64,000 nt of DNA, taken from the NCBI GenBank assembly GCA_020975725.1, contig QXJR01000017.1, positions 51,001 through 115,000 of the forward strand. Direction: 5' to 3'. Both the position numbers and the translations under genes were made by a program. Below the pieces are notes generated by a model. It was not told where the DNA came from. It made no database searches and saw nothing but the letters and a program-made list of their open reading frames with translations. Numbering within the stretch: the first letter of the stretch is position 1; each line of letters opens with the position of its first letter. Positions 1-10,052 of the stretch are shown here, one piece after another. The stretch is from Picocystis sp. L7. Its lineage: Eukaryota > Chlorophyta > Picocystophyceae > Picocystales > Picocystaceae.

Positions 1-385
1 CTATCCCGTGTCCCTTGGGTATTTAGAAAGCAAGATATAGTGTTCGCCACTCGAACAATTCCGTCTTGCCTGTGTTTTTCGTCGTTTGGAAACCATGGGA
101 ATGCGTTTGTGCCTCATCTAGAACGACGGACATGGTTCCCACCATGTGTCGTTTCATCGTGCAGACGCACCGGGCTCGTCGTCCCTCTTGCAAACGTGCA
201 TCAGATGCTTCGCAAAGCTTTCCACCGTGTCCACGCGTGCTGCCATCCATCCGTGCATGCACCCCATGGGAGGTTGCCTCGAAGGTGGAGCTTGGGCATG
301 GAGACGTTCCACTTTTGACGCAAAGGAGAGCAAGGGGCGAAGTTAAGTGCCAAGTTTACGTGCTTCGTGCGCCATTTTTGAGGCG
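1..385. other. Upstream region of MLH1, no gene seen
   Basis: I see no homology-supported gene here; the open frames are short and overlap each other on both strands. The stretch ends with the 5' leader of MLH1, which contains a GAAGTTAAG motif at 339-347. A gene cut by the window edge cannot be excluded. Confidence 0.5.
339..347 (+). promoter_or_regulatory. GAAGTTAAG motif upstream of MLH1
   Basis: An exact GAAGTTAA core lies 47 bp (motif start) before the MLH1 ATG at 386. The same core is found just upstream of four other plus-strand genes in this window. Its role as a promoter or leader element is inferred from recurrence only. Confidence 0.4.
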
Positions 386-2563
386 ATGGCTTTGGCGCGC
401 ATCCGCCGCTTGGACGCGAGCGTTTCGAACCGCATCGCAGCTGGCGAGGTGGTGCAGCGACCTTCTTCCGCATTGAAAGAAGTGCTGGAGAACAGCCTGG
501 ACGCTGGATCCACGCAGATCGCGGTGTCGGTGAAGGATGGTGGACACAAGGCGATGTCTGTGCAGGACAACGGACATGGCATCTCCTGCGAGGACCTCGC
601 CATCCTGTGCGAAAGGCACACCACGTCGAAACTGGTGCAATTTGAAGACCTGGAAGACATGCACACCCTTGGATTCCGCGGCGAGGCTCTATCCAGCATC
701 AGCTTTGTGGCTCACCTTACGGTCACCACCATGACAGGACAGGACAGGCATGCCTGGAAAGTCACCTACAATCAGGGGAAGATGGAGGAAGAAGGACCCA
801 AACCGTGTGCTGGGCTACCTGGGACTACTATACTCGTGGAAGACTTGTTCTACAACGTGCCAACAAGGAGGAAAGCACTGAAGCACCCCAGCGACGAGTA
901 CGGGAGGATTTTGGATGTGATCAGCAAGTATGCCGTCCTCAAGCAGAAGGTGTCCTTTACATGCAAAAAGCAAGGACAAAACAAGCCGGATCTCCACTCA
1001 CTTGGTAGAGGGACGAGGCTGGATGCAATACGGGCTATCTACGGCACACAGACAGCCAAGAGCATGGTAGAATTCAAGGGGACAATAGAGAAAGGAGAAA
1101 ACAGTGGGACCGACATCTCCTGCAAATATGAAGGATACTTGTCGAATGCAAATTACCTTGGAAAGAAAACGAACTTTTTGCTGTACATCAACGAGAGGGT
1201 GGTGGAATGTTCACCCATGAAGCGTGCTTTGGAGAATGTCTACAGCGCGGTCCTTCCCAAAGCCTCAAAGCCTTTCATCGTGCTCGTCCTTTCGCTGCCA
1301 CCAGGCCATGTGGATGTCAATCTGCATCCAACCAAGAGAGAGGTTGGTTTTTTGCACCAAGATGAACTGATCGGGGAAATGTGCAAGCTGGTGGAAGCTC
1401 GGCTGCTCATGTCAAATGATACCAGGATATTCAGAAGTGCAACGCGCGAGACCCAGATAGATGCAATGCTAGGGATCCGGCCATCCCAGAGGATGGAAGA
1501 CAAACGGGGAGAAGAAGACGAGGGCAAAGATAGCCCAAGTGCACATGTAGAAGTTAGCACTCAGAGAGCCAAGGCAGGCGGGGATCACAAACTCGTGCGC
1601 ACCGATGCAAGGATTCCACTCGGAAGCTTGGAAAAGTTCATCAAACGCCCCAAAAGGCTGTCTACATCTGTGGACGAAAAAGAAAATCCGTCCAGCAGCC
1701 CAGTGGAGGTCCAAGATAGAGGGGTGCAGGTGGACCAGGGGGCCAGCCTTTGCAGGGCTGTCCGCCAAAAACCCAATCCACCACAACCGAGTGAGCTGAG
1801 TAGTGTTCAAGAGCTGCTGAGTGAAGTGGACAGAGATTGTCATAGGGGATTGCTTGAGGTGGTGAGGAGCCACTCGTATGTAGGCATGGCAGATGGATCT
1901 TTGGCGCTCGTTCAACACCAGACCAAATTGTACCTGTTGGACATGGAAACACTCAGCCGGGACATGATGTACCAGCAGGTTCTGCGTAGATTCGAACACT
2001 TCAACCAGATTCGCTTTTCCATACCAGCCCCCTTGAAGGAGTTGTTGTTGTTGGGCTTGGATGAAGAGGAAGAGGAAGGCAACTGGTCTCCGGAAGATGG
2101 TCCGAAGGCTGAGATAGCCGACCTGTCGGTGAAACTTTTGCTTGACAAAGCTGCCATGCTGGCTGAATATTTCGGCATTGAAATCGACAGTCAAGGGAAC
2201 CTCCTTGCCATTCCCACAGTCATTGAAGAATACGTCCCAGACTGGTTCAACTTGCCCAAGTTCGTCTTGAGCGTCGTGAGGGACGTCAACTGGAAGGAAG
2301 AGAAAGCATGTTTTCACACTGTCGCTCGTTGCATAGCAGAATTTTATCAGGTATCGTCGAGAGGAGTCAAACCTTCCACGGACCCCCCAGAGGAGGACAG
2401 TCCTTTGTGCAGGAACGAGGAGGAATTTCTTTGGACCATCCAGCACGTGCTGTTCCCTGCCATGAGAAATTTTCTGCTGCCACCTCGCGGGCGAGAGCGA
2501 GATGGTAGCGTCGTCCAAGTGGCTTGCCTGGAGAAACTGTACAAAATATTCGAGAGGTGCTGA
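386..2563 (+). CDS. MLH1: DNA mismatch repair protein MLH1 (MutL homologue)
   Basis: This is the MutL-alpha subunit, a GHKL ATPase that dimerises with PMS1/PMS2-type partners and couples mismatch recognition by MutS proteins to strand removal in the nucleus. The 725-residue product has the GHKL motifs in order: RIAAGEVVQRP (16-26), KEVLENSLDAG (31-41, with the catalytic Glu32 and Mg-binding Asn36), DNGHGI (61-66) and GFRGEAL (96-102). A low-complexity charged linker covers roughly 375-480, and the C-terminal dimerisation domain ends in the family-typical FERC. The start at 386 is the first ATG in frame and gives the normal MLH1 N-terminus; an upstream extension would need a GTG start. No introns are needed. 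Length is close to the family norm of about 740. Confidence 0.96.
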   Translation: MALARIRRLDASVSNRIAAGEVVQRPSSALKEVLENSLDAGSTQIAVSVKDGGHKAMSVQDNGHGISCEDLAILCERHTTSKLVQFEDLEDMHTLGFRGEALSSISFVAHLTVTTMTGQDRHAWKVTYNQGKMEEEGPKPCAGLPGTTILVEDLFYNVPTRRKALKHPSDEYGRILDVISKYAVLKQKVSFTCKKQGQNKPDLHSLGRGTRLDAIRAIYGTQTAKSMVEFKGTIEKGENSGTDISCKYEGYLSNANYLGKKTNFLLYINERVVECSPMKRALENVYSAVLPKASKPFIVLVLSLPPGHVDVNLHPTKREVGFLHQDELIGEMCKLVEARLLMSNDTRIFRSATRETQIDAMLGIRPSQRMEDKRGEEDEGKDSPSAHVEVSTQRAKAGGDHKLVRTDARIPLGSLEKFIKRPKRLSTSVDEKENPSSSPVEVQDRGVQVDQGASLCRAVRQKPNPPQPSELSSVQELLSEVDRDCHRGLLEVVRSHSYVGMADGSLALVQHQTKLYLLDMETLSRDMMYQQVLRRFEHFNQIRFSIPAPLKELLLLGLDEEEEEGNWSPEDGPKAEIADLSVKLLLDKAAMLAEYFGIEIDSQGNLLAIPTVIEEYVPDWFNLPKFVLSVVRDVNWKEEKACFHTVARCIAEFYQVSSRGVKPSTDPPEEDSPLCRNEEEFLWTIQHVLFPAMRNFLLPPRGRERDGSVVQVACLEKLYKIFERC

Positions 2564-2760
2564 AATCCCCTTCTTTCATCACGCGGTGAACAGGTCTCTT
2601 CCTTTTCACAACGCAGCTTTTCTTGCACTACGAGTTCCGCCAAATGGTCCACCGTCAGGTGAGATGCAGCATCGACTTTTATCAAAAAGGTACAAGTACA
2701 ACGCGAAACCCCAGCTTCCTATCAAATTCCATGAGTTTCCTTCCTGAGGGTCCTTGCGAC
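2564..2760. other. MLH1 3' flank
   Basis: Short spacer between the MLH1 stop codon and the tRNA gene. Nothing recognisable beyond the likely 3' UTR. Confidence 0.4.
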
Positions 2761-2833
2761 TCCCATGTAGTCTAGTCGGTTAGGATACCTGGCTTTCACC
2801 CAGGCGACCCGGGTTCGATTCCCGGCGTGGGAA
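2761..2833 (+). tRNA. tRNA-Glu (anticodon TTC)
   Basis: A full cloverleaf can be folded: acceptor TCCCATG pairs with CGTGGGA, a D arm contains TAGTC..GGTTAGGAT, the anticodon stem CCTGG/CCAGG closes the loop CTTTCAC (anticodon TTC), and the T arm GCGACCCGGGTTCGATTCCCGG carries the TTCGA box B. The discriminator base is A2833. There is no intron and no encoded CCA. The sequence closely resembles eukaryotic cytosolic tRNA-Glu. A run of six T follows at 2840-2845. Confidence 0.95.
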
Positions 2834-2839
2834 CATTCC

Positions 2840-2845
2840 TTTTTT
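2840..2845 (+). terminator. RNA polymerase III terminator of tRNA-Glu
   Basis: A T6 run begins 7 bases after the discriminator base of the tRNA, the expected position for Pol III termination. Confidence 0.75.
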
Positions 2846-3477
2846 CTTGGGGTTTCGTTTCGGATCTTCTTCTTCTGGACTGGAAAGGTCCCTTCCCAAC
2901 CAGGGTCCTCCCTTTCGAGGGACTCGCAGTTGGGGTTCGTGTATCCTTTTCAAGGGAACGTGAACCGTGGCGTCCTCGCGTCGCCTGCGATGTCGAGCCT
3001 CGTGCCTGGAACGTCCTGTTGTGAGCGAGTGGACGCGCATGGTAGCCTTTTCGCTCTTTCAAAACAGCGGTGGGATGGAACCGACAGCAAACCTCCATCG
3101 GTTGGACGGCGGTGTGGCGTGGCAAACGATACAAACGAAGTCGACGTGTTCCAGGTGGAGGTGGGATGGAGACCGCACCGAGCTTTCGTCACGACCACCA
3201 CCTTCCGTCGGAAATGGCGCGCCTAGATCCACGTAAGAGGACGAAGGATCCCTGCAACGCACGCCTGCGATCGAACCTTCGTCCGTCGCGTACGCCAGTG
3301 CTTCGCTCCTGTCGTTCCGAAAGGAGACGTCCCGATCCTGGACCCCAGGGGAGTTTTTTCTCTCCGAGGGGCAGGGGGTCTCGTCGGTCAGGACACATGT
3401 GACATGTCCATGGCAACACAAGGCATCACAAGCGGAGGTGGCCAGGCGAGGCAGCAGCTGGGACGAGGCCAACCACG
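2846..3477. other. Intergenic region between tRNA-Glu and the phytol-kinase-like gene
   Basis: No gene is supported. Open frames on both strands overlap and have no family signature. It presumably holds the promoter of the gene starting at 3478. Confidence 0.45.
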
Positions 3478-4560
3478 ATGTCCGAAAGGATGGAGAAAAG
3501 CATGGGACTGGTAGATACGGTGGAGGATCTGGGCACGAACACGGATATGGAACGAGGGGATGGGGAAGTTGGTGGGACAGGAAAAAACGCGAAAGAGTAC
3601 GACGGAGAACTGGAAGAGAACAGCTGTTGGCCCAAAGGGATGGTCCAAAGACTACTGGAAGAAGATTGGCAAGGATACGGACCCTGGAACAAGAAAGAGA
3701 AAATCTCGTTCGCCGTCTCCACTGGATGCATGGTGGTGTGCTTCACGGTCCTGGCCATTGTCGACAACACCTCCTTCATCAGAGGGGGTGGGCTCGACTG
3801 GCAACTCTGGGTTCGTGTCCTTGGCCAAATTCTCGCTATACACATGGTCAATTGGATACTGGGCTATTTCGTCGTGACCCACGACCTGCATGTGGGGTTC
3901 TCCAGGAAGATCGCACATTTCATCTTGTATGCGTCGCCCCTGCTCTTTTACGGTGTACTGGATGCCAGCAACAACAGCAAAATTGACACAGCCTGGAGCT
4001 CACTAGCATCCTTGGTTGCCCTATTTGCATCAATCAAGCCGGTGAGGAGGCGTGTTCCCCTCCTCTCTCTGATTCCTTTCATGGCATATGACAGAAAAGA
4101 AGATCGCCCACACACGATCGAATGGCTCGCTCTACAGACCGTGCAAATGCTAGCCATTGGGTTTGCACTCTCCATCTACTTGGATTACAAACAGGATGCC
4201 CCTATCCTTCTTGCCATCCCGCTCATCATAACTGCGGTGGGAGATGGCCTGGCAGAACCGGTCGGCGTGGTGTTTGGAACTCACAAGTTTGTTACTCCTG
4301 CGATTTGGTACAAGGGGAAATTTTGGTCTGGAAATTTCACTCGTTCTCTTGAGGGTAGTGCCGCTGTATTTATCGTCAGTGCAGCAACGGTGGCTGGGTT
4401 TTCTGCGTACTTGAACACAGTACAGCTGATCCTTTGCCTTTGCCTGATGCCACCCATCATGACCGTTGTAGAGGGATACGCACCACATACATGCGACAAC
4501 CCGGTTCTATTCCTGGTTGGATCCATCATCATCATATGTGTCATTGAGTTTGCTTCTTAG
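3478..4560 (+). CDS. Phytol/dolichol kinase-like polytopic membrane protein
   Basis: The 360-residue product belongs to the CTP-dependent polyprenol kinase/cytidylyltransferase-like superfamily (SEC59, DGK1, VTE5/VTE6). Members phosphorylate dolichol, diacylglycerol or phytol in ER or plastid membranes. The N-terminal ~75 residues are hydrophilic and acidic. They are followed by about seven hydrophobic segments. Family signatures are visible: HVGFSRKIAHF (about residue 140), a GDGLAEPVGVVFG segment (about 258) and RSLEGSAAVF (about 290), the usual nucleotide-binding and catalytic loop region. The start is the first ATG; no classical transit peptide is evident. The gene converges with the kinase-LOG gene, 64 bp apart. 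The substrate cannot be assigned; phytol (tocopherol/chlorophyll recycling) is attractive in a photosynthetic cell, but a dolichol or diacylglycerol kinase role is possible. Confidence 0.75.
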   Translation: MSERMEKSMGLVDTVEDLGTNTDMERGDGEVGGTGKNAKEYDGELEENSCWPKGMVQRLLEEDWQGYGPWNKKEKISFAVSTGCMVVCFTVLAIVDNTSFIRGGGLDWQLWVRVLGQILAIHMVNWILGYFVVTHDLHVGFSRKIAHFILYASPLLFYGVLDASNNSKIDTAWSSLASLVALFASIKPVRRRVPLLSLIPFMAYDRKEDRPHTIEWLALQTVQMLAIGFALSIYLDYKQDAPILLAIPLIITAVGDGLAEPVGVVFGTHKFVTPAIWYKGKFWSGNFTRSLEGSAAVFIVSAATVAGFSAYLNTVQLILCLCLMPPIMTVVEGYAPHTCDNPVLFLVGSIIIICVIEFAS

Positions 4561-4624
4561 GGTACCCTCTGTACCTGGACAGGAATATGCTGGAGGGACA
4601 GAAACCGCCATCGTGCGACGGTCT

Positions 4625-6528
4625 TCAATCGAGATGAATCTCGAGCTTTGCTTTTCTGGTTTGTTTGCCTGTCCCTTCAATCCCATAGAAACTTGCTAGG
4701 TGTTGAATGATTTCCTCGTTGGTATTACAGATGACCACTCCCGAGATTTCCTGATTATTCAGGGTGCCGTGGTGCTCGCATGATCCCAGAAAGTGGAGTA
4801 GACCATCGTACACACCATTGTAATTGCAAAGGATAAGGGGCACAGCAAACTTCGTGCCGAGCTTTTTAAGCTGCACTAACGTCAACAATTCAAAAAACTC
4901 GTCCATCGTCCCCAGCCCACCCGGTAGAAAAATGTATGCCGTGCGATCCAACTCTTGTTGACGCACCCCTGCATCGACAAGAGCCACCTTTCGAGGGGAG
5001 AGGAAGCGGCAGAATACAGTTGCTTCCGAGGGTAAGTAGGATTTGCCAGAAAGCACGGTGGTGCCTGCCTCCCTCTGTATACGTATCCCTGCAATCGGAA
5101 AACCTGCATCCGCTGCTCCCAACGTTGCCGCCTGCATCATTCCAGGACCACCGCCTGACCAAGTTGTGACCTGCAGCAGCTGTGCAACCTGCTTTCCCAA
5201 TTCCATGGCTTTTGCCCAGTAGGGACTATCTTCTTTCAGCCGCGCGCTACCGTAATACACTACACCCCTGCCTAACCTGTGAATCAAGGAATAGCACTGG
5301 AGCAGCTCTTCCTGCACGACCGAAGCTGATCCCCGTACAACCTCCTGTGCCAGCTCTCCATAAAGCTGGGCGTGTAACCACCTCCACCCTTCATCGATGA
5401 CTTCTCCACCTAGGTTCTGCACGACAGCTCCCCCTGACAAGCATCCGATTTCCGCACATCGCTTGGGCGCATGGTTGCTGAGGAGGCCAAAGAGGAAGCC
5501 AGCCTCGAACAAGTCCCCGGCCCCTGTTGTGTCTACCACCTTGGACACTGTACAGGCAGGCTGCGCAAACGTATCCATTCCCTTCTTTTTCACGAGGCAT
5601 CCGTTCTCTCCTAGGGTGAGCGCCACGGTGTCGACGTATCTTCCGACTTGCTGCAGGAAAGGTTCAAAGTCCTCGTTGTGATCCCCCATGTACTGCTTGG
5701 CTTCGTCTTCATTGCAGAAGACTACATCGACGTTACCGGATCGCAGCACCTTCTCCATTCGCTCTGCAAAGTCCCGTACCACTTCGAAGGATGCGAAGTC
5801 CAGCGCCACCATGCATCCTGCTTGCCTGGCCAGTCGGCAGGATGTTTCCACCAATTCCTCCCCATAAAAGGCATATCCTGGTATAATGGCCACCTTTGCC
5901 CCTTGGAAGTCTTCCAATTGCAATTCCTCGGCTCTGATTCTCACGGCATCGCTGAGGCATGGTCTCATGGTCCTTTGTCCGTCTTCTCCCACCAGCACCA
6001 CACACCTTCCCGTGGGTCCACTGACGTCTCTCATCCTCGTGGTGTCCACGCCCACTTGCTCCATCCCAGATCGAAACATGTTTCCCCATTCGTCGTCTCC
6101 CAGTGCACCGATGAGTCCCGCCGACACGTGGAATCCTGCGGCCATGCCTCTGGTGGTGTTGGCTGCACTGCCACCTGGTTGCGACACGAAGGGTCCCAGA
6201 TGCGACAGCATGTCTTGCACTTGTTTCACATGCACGCGTTGCGAGCCACCAGGCTTGCCGTTCGAGAGGAGCTGCAGCAGCTTCTCGGAAGACACCTTGG
6301 CGATGTGGTCCACCACCGCCACAGGCTGTTCTGCCACGTCAGCACGACTCCGCCGACGCATCCCCGCCACACGTTCCCCATCCGACGGTCGACACCCACC
6401 TGCAGGGCTACCACGTGGGGCGCAGAGGACCTGTGGGACTCCAGGGCGTCCCCTGCGACACCTGCACGTGGTGGGGCCATCGCCACGGTCCACGTTCCAA
6501 GCGCCCTTCCCCTTCGCTTCCCTTCCAT
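4625..6528 (-). CDS. pfkB-family nucleoside/sugar kinase fused to LOG-type phosphoribohydrolase
   Basis: The protein joins two enzymes in one chain. I place a 74-nt intron at 6326-6399 (donor GTGGGT, branch point CTGAC, acceptor AACAG). It links exon 1 (6400-6528) to exon 2 (4625-6325), giving 609 residues from the ATG at 6528, or 593 from Met17. Splicing restores the conserved pfkB start HVVALQ-PVAVVDHI. Residues about 38-350 are a pfkB kinase with GGSAANTTRG (94-103) and the catalytic DTTGAGD signature (308-314). Residues about 395-600 are a LOG/lysine-decarboxylase-like domain with GGGPGMMQAA (434-443), the SPRK segment and PGGLGTMDEFFE (511-522). LOG enzymes release free base from nucleoside 5'-monophosphates, including cytokinin nucleotides. 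The pairing suggests phosphorylation then base release on one nucleoside, which is inference. The long unspliced reading upstream of residue 44 is an artefact. Confidence 0.85.
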
Positions 6529-7489
6529 CCACCCTTATCAACCCACCGGATGAACCTTCGACTTCACTGGAGACCTCCCTTCTAAGGAGGGTGGGGGAAA
6601 AGGAGGGACGCCTCGGTTCACGGATCCGGGTACGGGAGAAGAGAAGGAAACACGACGTGGTGGATGTCGCTCGTGATCGCACCTGGGACGAGAGTGTCTC
6701 AGGGTATCGTTGAGTTGTGTCCCTAGCACGTCCGGTTGGCTTCTTTCGTGCGGCGCTTCGTACTCCGTCGTGGAAGGCACATGGGAACGTGAAAGCGTGT
6801 GTCTGTTGCGCCGCTCTCACATCTCCTACAACGAAGTGGACGCTCTATCGTTGCCCACGGTCAACGATTGGTCGACACCGGTCCATTCGAGACCTTGCGA
6901 CGCTTCTCCTTCCTGGTACGAAGGTTTCCCTTCGTCACCTTCGAGACCATCACGTTCACTGGCTGGCACCTTGGTTGCTTACCTTTGGTTTGATCTCCAC
7001 AAGGCGTACAAGGTCGATTCGAAGGGAGACCGCCATTCCACCCATCAAGCGCGAACGATTCAGATTCCACGATAGGTTGAGTTGGATGCGATCGATGGGG
7101 GTGGTGTACGCATGGAAAGGGAAGGTCGCGCGATTGGCGGGCGTGGGACGGTGCATACGGTTCCACTGGATGGACGCGAGATGCATCCCTAGCGGAGGCT
7201 CCCTCGACGGCCTTGAGCCAGCCCGACCCCTTCCCCCCCATGCATGCATCCAACGGGATCCAGGACCGTTCCAATGCGCGCTCTCCACGAATTCCATCTC
7301 CATCCATTACCACGTTTGCTTCCGACACGTACCCAAGCCACCCATTTCTCCCCCTTGGAGTTAACCTCGGAATCAACCTCGGTTCCGTCGGGGTTCCACC
7401 CCTCCCCTTCGAAGTTTACATCGAAGTTAATCTCGTGGCGAAGGAGACCGTGTCCTTTTCGGCGCAGTTGGCGGCTTCCCCACGCACGT
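6529..7489. other. Divergent promoter region between kinase-LOG and VTT-domain gene
   Basis: About 960 bp separate the two divergent start codons. No conserved coding sequence is seen, and the open frames overlap without family signal. The plus-strand side carries GTTAACCTC near 7360 and a GAAGTTAA motif at 7423. Confidence 0.45.
7423..7430 (+). promoter_or_regulatory. GAAGTTAA motif upstream of the VTT-domain gene
   Basis: Exact GAAGTTAA core 67 bp before the ATG at 7490, preceded by a near copy, GAAGTTTA, at 7411-7418. It matches the motif in front of four other plus-strand genes here. Confidence 0.4.
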
Positions 7490-8347
7490 ATGGGCGTTCC
7501 TCGTCGCGCATTGGCGGTAGCAGCGGTGGGATCTGCCCTCCTGGTGCCTCGTTTCGTGGACACGCGCGCGTTCGCCGAACAGGCGCAGGCGTGGGTGGCA
7601 GCACAAGGTCCATGGGCACCTGTGGCACTCGTCGGCATTCATGCCGTTGCCTTGGCGCTGTGCTTCCCCTTCGCCATCGCGTTCGAGGTGCTGGCAGGTG
7701 CCCTTTTCGGAGTGCGTGTGGGAACGGCCGTGGTCATGGCGGCCAAAACCGCGGGTGCGTCGATGGCGTTCCTCCTCGCCAGGGCCATATTCAAACCGAA
7801 ACCAAACGCCGCCGCCGGAGGAATGGATAGCAAGACGAAGATGAAGAAGAGTGCAAGCGCAATGATGCTCTCTTCCGTGGCCAGGGGGGTGGAGAGAGAC
7901 GGATGGAAGTTCGTGTTCCTGGCGCGCTTGTCCCCTCTACCCTCCTACTCCCTCAACTATGGATTGGCGGCCACCAACATCCACTTTGGTGCCTTCCTCC
8001 TGGCTACCGTGATGGGACAGTCCTTGTTCGTGTGGCAAAACGTTTCCATGGGACATGCCGTGGTCCAGGCATCCACGAGCGATGCATGGACCATCGCGAA
8101 ACGATGGTCCATACCGATCCTCAGCAGCATCCTCATCGCACGCAAGGTCGCGAGCTACGCGAAGGAATACAGCGAGGAAGCCACCCATGACGGTAGAAAA
8201 GAGAGAGACGACGATCCCAAGGGCGATGCTCTCATGCAAGAGGAAGAGAAGAGCCCCGTCACCCCACAACCTGACAAAAGCGGGTTACCGGAAGAGAGCA
8301 CGAGCACGGTGCGGCGTTCGGCACGCCTGCGCAAGTCGAAACAATGA
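7490..8347 (+). CDS. VTT-domain (SNARE-associated/TVP38-DedA family) membrane protein
   Basis: The 285-residue product is a polytopic membrane protein of the VTT family (TVP38, TMEM64, DedA), which in other eukaryotes acts in Golgi, ER or plastid membranes and includes lipid scramblases. Visible features are a hydrophobic N-terminal segment (about 8-22), the membrane helix pair around FEVLAGALFG and GTAVVMAAKTAGASMAFLLA, and the signature LARLSPLPSYSLNYG (about 142-156) followed by the FGAFLLATVMG helix. The C-terminal ~70 residues are acidic then basic (RRSARLRKSKQ) and likely cytosolic. The start at 7490 is the first ATG near the conserved region; an in-frame open upstream stretch would add 82 unconserved residues. 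The gene converges with GARS, 74 bp apart. Location and substrate are not shown by the sequence. Confidence 0.8.
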   Translation: MGVPRRALAVAAVGSALLVPRFVDTRAFAEQAQAWVAAQGPWAPVALVGIHAVALALCFPFAIAFEVLAGALFGVRVGTAVVMAAKTAGASMAFLLARAIFKPKPNAAAGGMDSKTKMKKSASAMMLSSVARGVERDGWKFVFLARLSPLPSYSLNYGLAATNIHFGAFLLATVMGQSLFVWQNVSMGHAVVQASTSDAWTIAKRWSIPILSSILIARKVASYAKEYSEEATHDGRKERDDDPKGDALMQEEEKSPVTPQPDKSGLPEESTSTVRRSARLRKSKQ

Positions 8348-8421
8348 CCAATGCAACAACACGAGATGGTAAAAGAATAAGCGGCTGCTTGCTTGCACCA
8401 ACGTAAGACAGCGGCAGAAAA

Positions 8422-9813
8422 TCAATTCTTTTTCAGCCGTGCAACCGCCCTCCACCCGATGTCTCTCCGGCAGAATCCATCTGCCCATTCGATCCTATCG
8501 ACAGCCTCGTATGCACGTCGTTGTGCCTCTGCGACATCCGACCCTTGAGCTGTGACACCAAGCACCCGCCCGCCCGCAGCCACACATTTCCCATTCTCTG
8601 ATTTCGTTCCCGCATGGAGGATCTTCACCCCGTCCACGCGCTCCGCTTCGTGCAAGCCTTCAATGATGGTGCCTTTCTTGTAAGACCCTGGGTAGCCCTT
8701 AGCGGCCATGACTACCACCAATGCAGTTTTCGGAGACCAGTCCAACTGCCTTTCTCCCAGCCTTCCATCACAGGCAGCGATCAGCACATCCACAAGATCC
8801 GAATTCAGCCTGGACATGAGGCACTGGCACTCTGGATCCCCAAACCGGATGTTGTGTTCCAAGAGCTTCGGCTCGCCGGTCTTTCTATCTATCATCAGCC
8901 CGGCGAACAGCGTGCCGGTGAACGGGCACCCTTCCTTTTCCATGCCCTCGATGGTGGGCTTCACAATGGTCTTCATGACTCTTTCCTCCATCTCTTTGGT
9001 CAGCACCGGGGCAGGAGAGTACGCGCCCATCCCTCCGGTATTCGGCCCGGTGTCGCCCTCTCCCACTGCTTTGTGATCTTGCGCAGAGGCCAGTGCGAGT
9101 GCTTCCCCTCCTCCAACGATGGCAAAAAAGGAGGCCTCCTCTCCATCCAAGAACTCCTCCACCACCACTTCTTTCCCCGCACTGCCGAACAAACCTTCCA
9201 CCAGCATGCTGTCCACAGCTGCGCATGCTTCTTCCACGGTCTGGGCGACGATGACGCCTTTCCCAGCAGCCAATCCGTCCGTTTTGACCACGATGGGTGC
9301 TCCTTGCTGGCGTATGTACACCTTGGCAGCATCTGGATCGGTGAAGGTGGCGTAATGGGCAGTAGGGATCCCATATTTCTGGCACAATTCCTTCATGAAG
9401 CTCTTGGAACCTTCCAGCCGTGCAGCCATGGCGCTGGGTCCGAAGCAGCGCACACCAGCCGCCACCAGTGCGTCGGCCAGGCCATCCACCAGCGGTTGTT
9501 CGGGTCCCACCACCACCAGCTGCACCTCTTGCTCCTTGCAGAAACGCACCACCGCCTCGTGGTCGTCCACGTCCAGATCCCAAACGCGCACGCCTGGTTC
9601 GTTGGCGATGCCGAAGTTCCCAGGCGCGCAGTGTAGCTCGCCGCACGTTGCCGACTGGGAGAGGCGCCAGCAGAGCGCATGCTCGCGACCACCTCCTCCC
9701 ACGACCAGCACGTTTCGCTTCCGATCCGCAGGAGCGCTTGGAAGCGAAAAAGACGCGCGCACGACGCAAGGAAAGCGCGTGCGACGCGGCTGGAGGACCC
9801 GCGCACACGCCAT
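8422..9813 (-). CDS. purD: Phosphoribosylamine-glycine ligase (GAR synthetase)
   Basis: This enzyme catalyses the ATP-dependent joining of glycine to phosphoribosylamine, the second step of de novo purine synthesis. The 463-residue product is monofunctional, as in bacteria and plants, unlike the trifunctional GART of animals. Motifs in order are [13 protein letters not shown] (about 35-47), the ATP-grasp segment with [15 protein letters not shown] (about 168-182), [10 protein letters not shown] (about 261) and [10 protein letters not shown] (about 323), where the usual Thr of GDPETQ is Cys. The first ~33 residues are rich in Arg, Ser and Ala and lack acidic residues until the end, consistent with an organelle transit peptide, probably plastid. 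The start ATG at 9813 precedes this leader directly. Confidence 0.95.
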   Translation of the reverse strand: MACARVLQPRRTRFPCVVRASFSLPSAPADRKRNVLVVGGGGREHALCWRLSQSATCGELHCAPGNFGIANEPGVRVWDLDVDDHEAVVRFCKEQEVQLVVVGPEQPLVDGLADALVAAGVRCFGPSAMAARLEGSKSFMKELCQKYGIPTAHYATFTDPDAAKVYIRQQGAPIVVKTDGLAAGKGVIVAQTVEEACAAVDSMLVEGLFGSAGKEVVVEEFLDGEEASFFAIVGGGEALALASAQDHKAVGEGDTGPNTGGMGAYSPAPVLTKEMEERVMKTIVKPTIEGMEKEGCPFTGTLFAGLMIDRKTGEPKLLEHNIRFGDPECQCLMSRLNSDLVDVLIAACDGRLGERQLDWSPKTALVVVMAAKGYPGSYKKGTIIEGLHEAERVDGVKILHAGTKSENGKCVAAGGRVLGVTAQGSDVAEAQRRAYEAVDRIEWADGFCRRDIGWRAVARLKKN

Positions 9814-10052
9814 GGCGTCGCAAGGACGTATGTTCGGCCAGCTCTCCAGGGCATGAGGACGTGCATTCGACGGACGAGAGACGAAACGAATGCATGACGT
9901 TCACATCCGCACCTCGAATTCGCTTGAGACGGCAGATGCAGTCGAGGAAGCGATGCTGGACGACGAAAGGTCCGCTGTGCGCCGAGGTGGAGGATGGAGG
10001 TGGAGTCAAGAGGAGGGCCAGGGAAGTTTTATTGGACGCTGCGCTGCTGCTT
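9814..10052. other. Spacer between GARS and YY1-like gene
   Basis: Holds the 5' flank of the GARS gene and the 3' flank of the zinc-finger gene on the same strand. No other feature seen. Confidence 0.4.

Noticed and set aside
1469-2518. Antisense open frame of 349 codons inside MLH1
   Set aside because: It lies fully within the conserved MLH1 reading frame and has no recognisable domain.
2780-3134. Antisense frames over the tRNA-Glu gene encoding TPGIEPGSPG-like peptides
   Set aside because: This peptide is the reverse reading of a tRNA T arm, a known source of false proteins.
6326-6820. Long Arg/Ser-rich N-terminus of the kinase-LOG protein read without splicing
   Set aside because: A 74-nt intron at 6326-6399 with a good branch point restores the conserved pfkB start in another frame.
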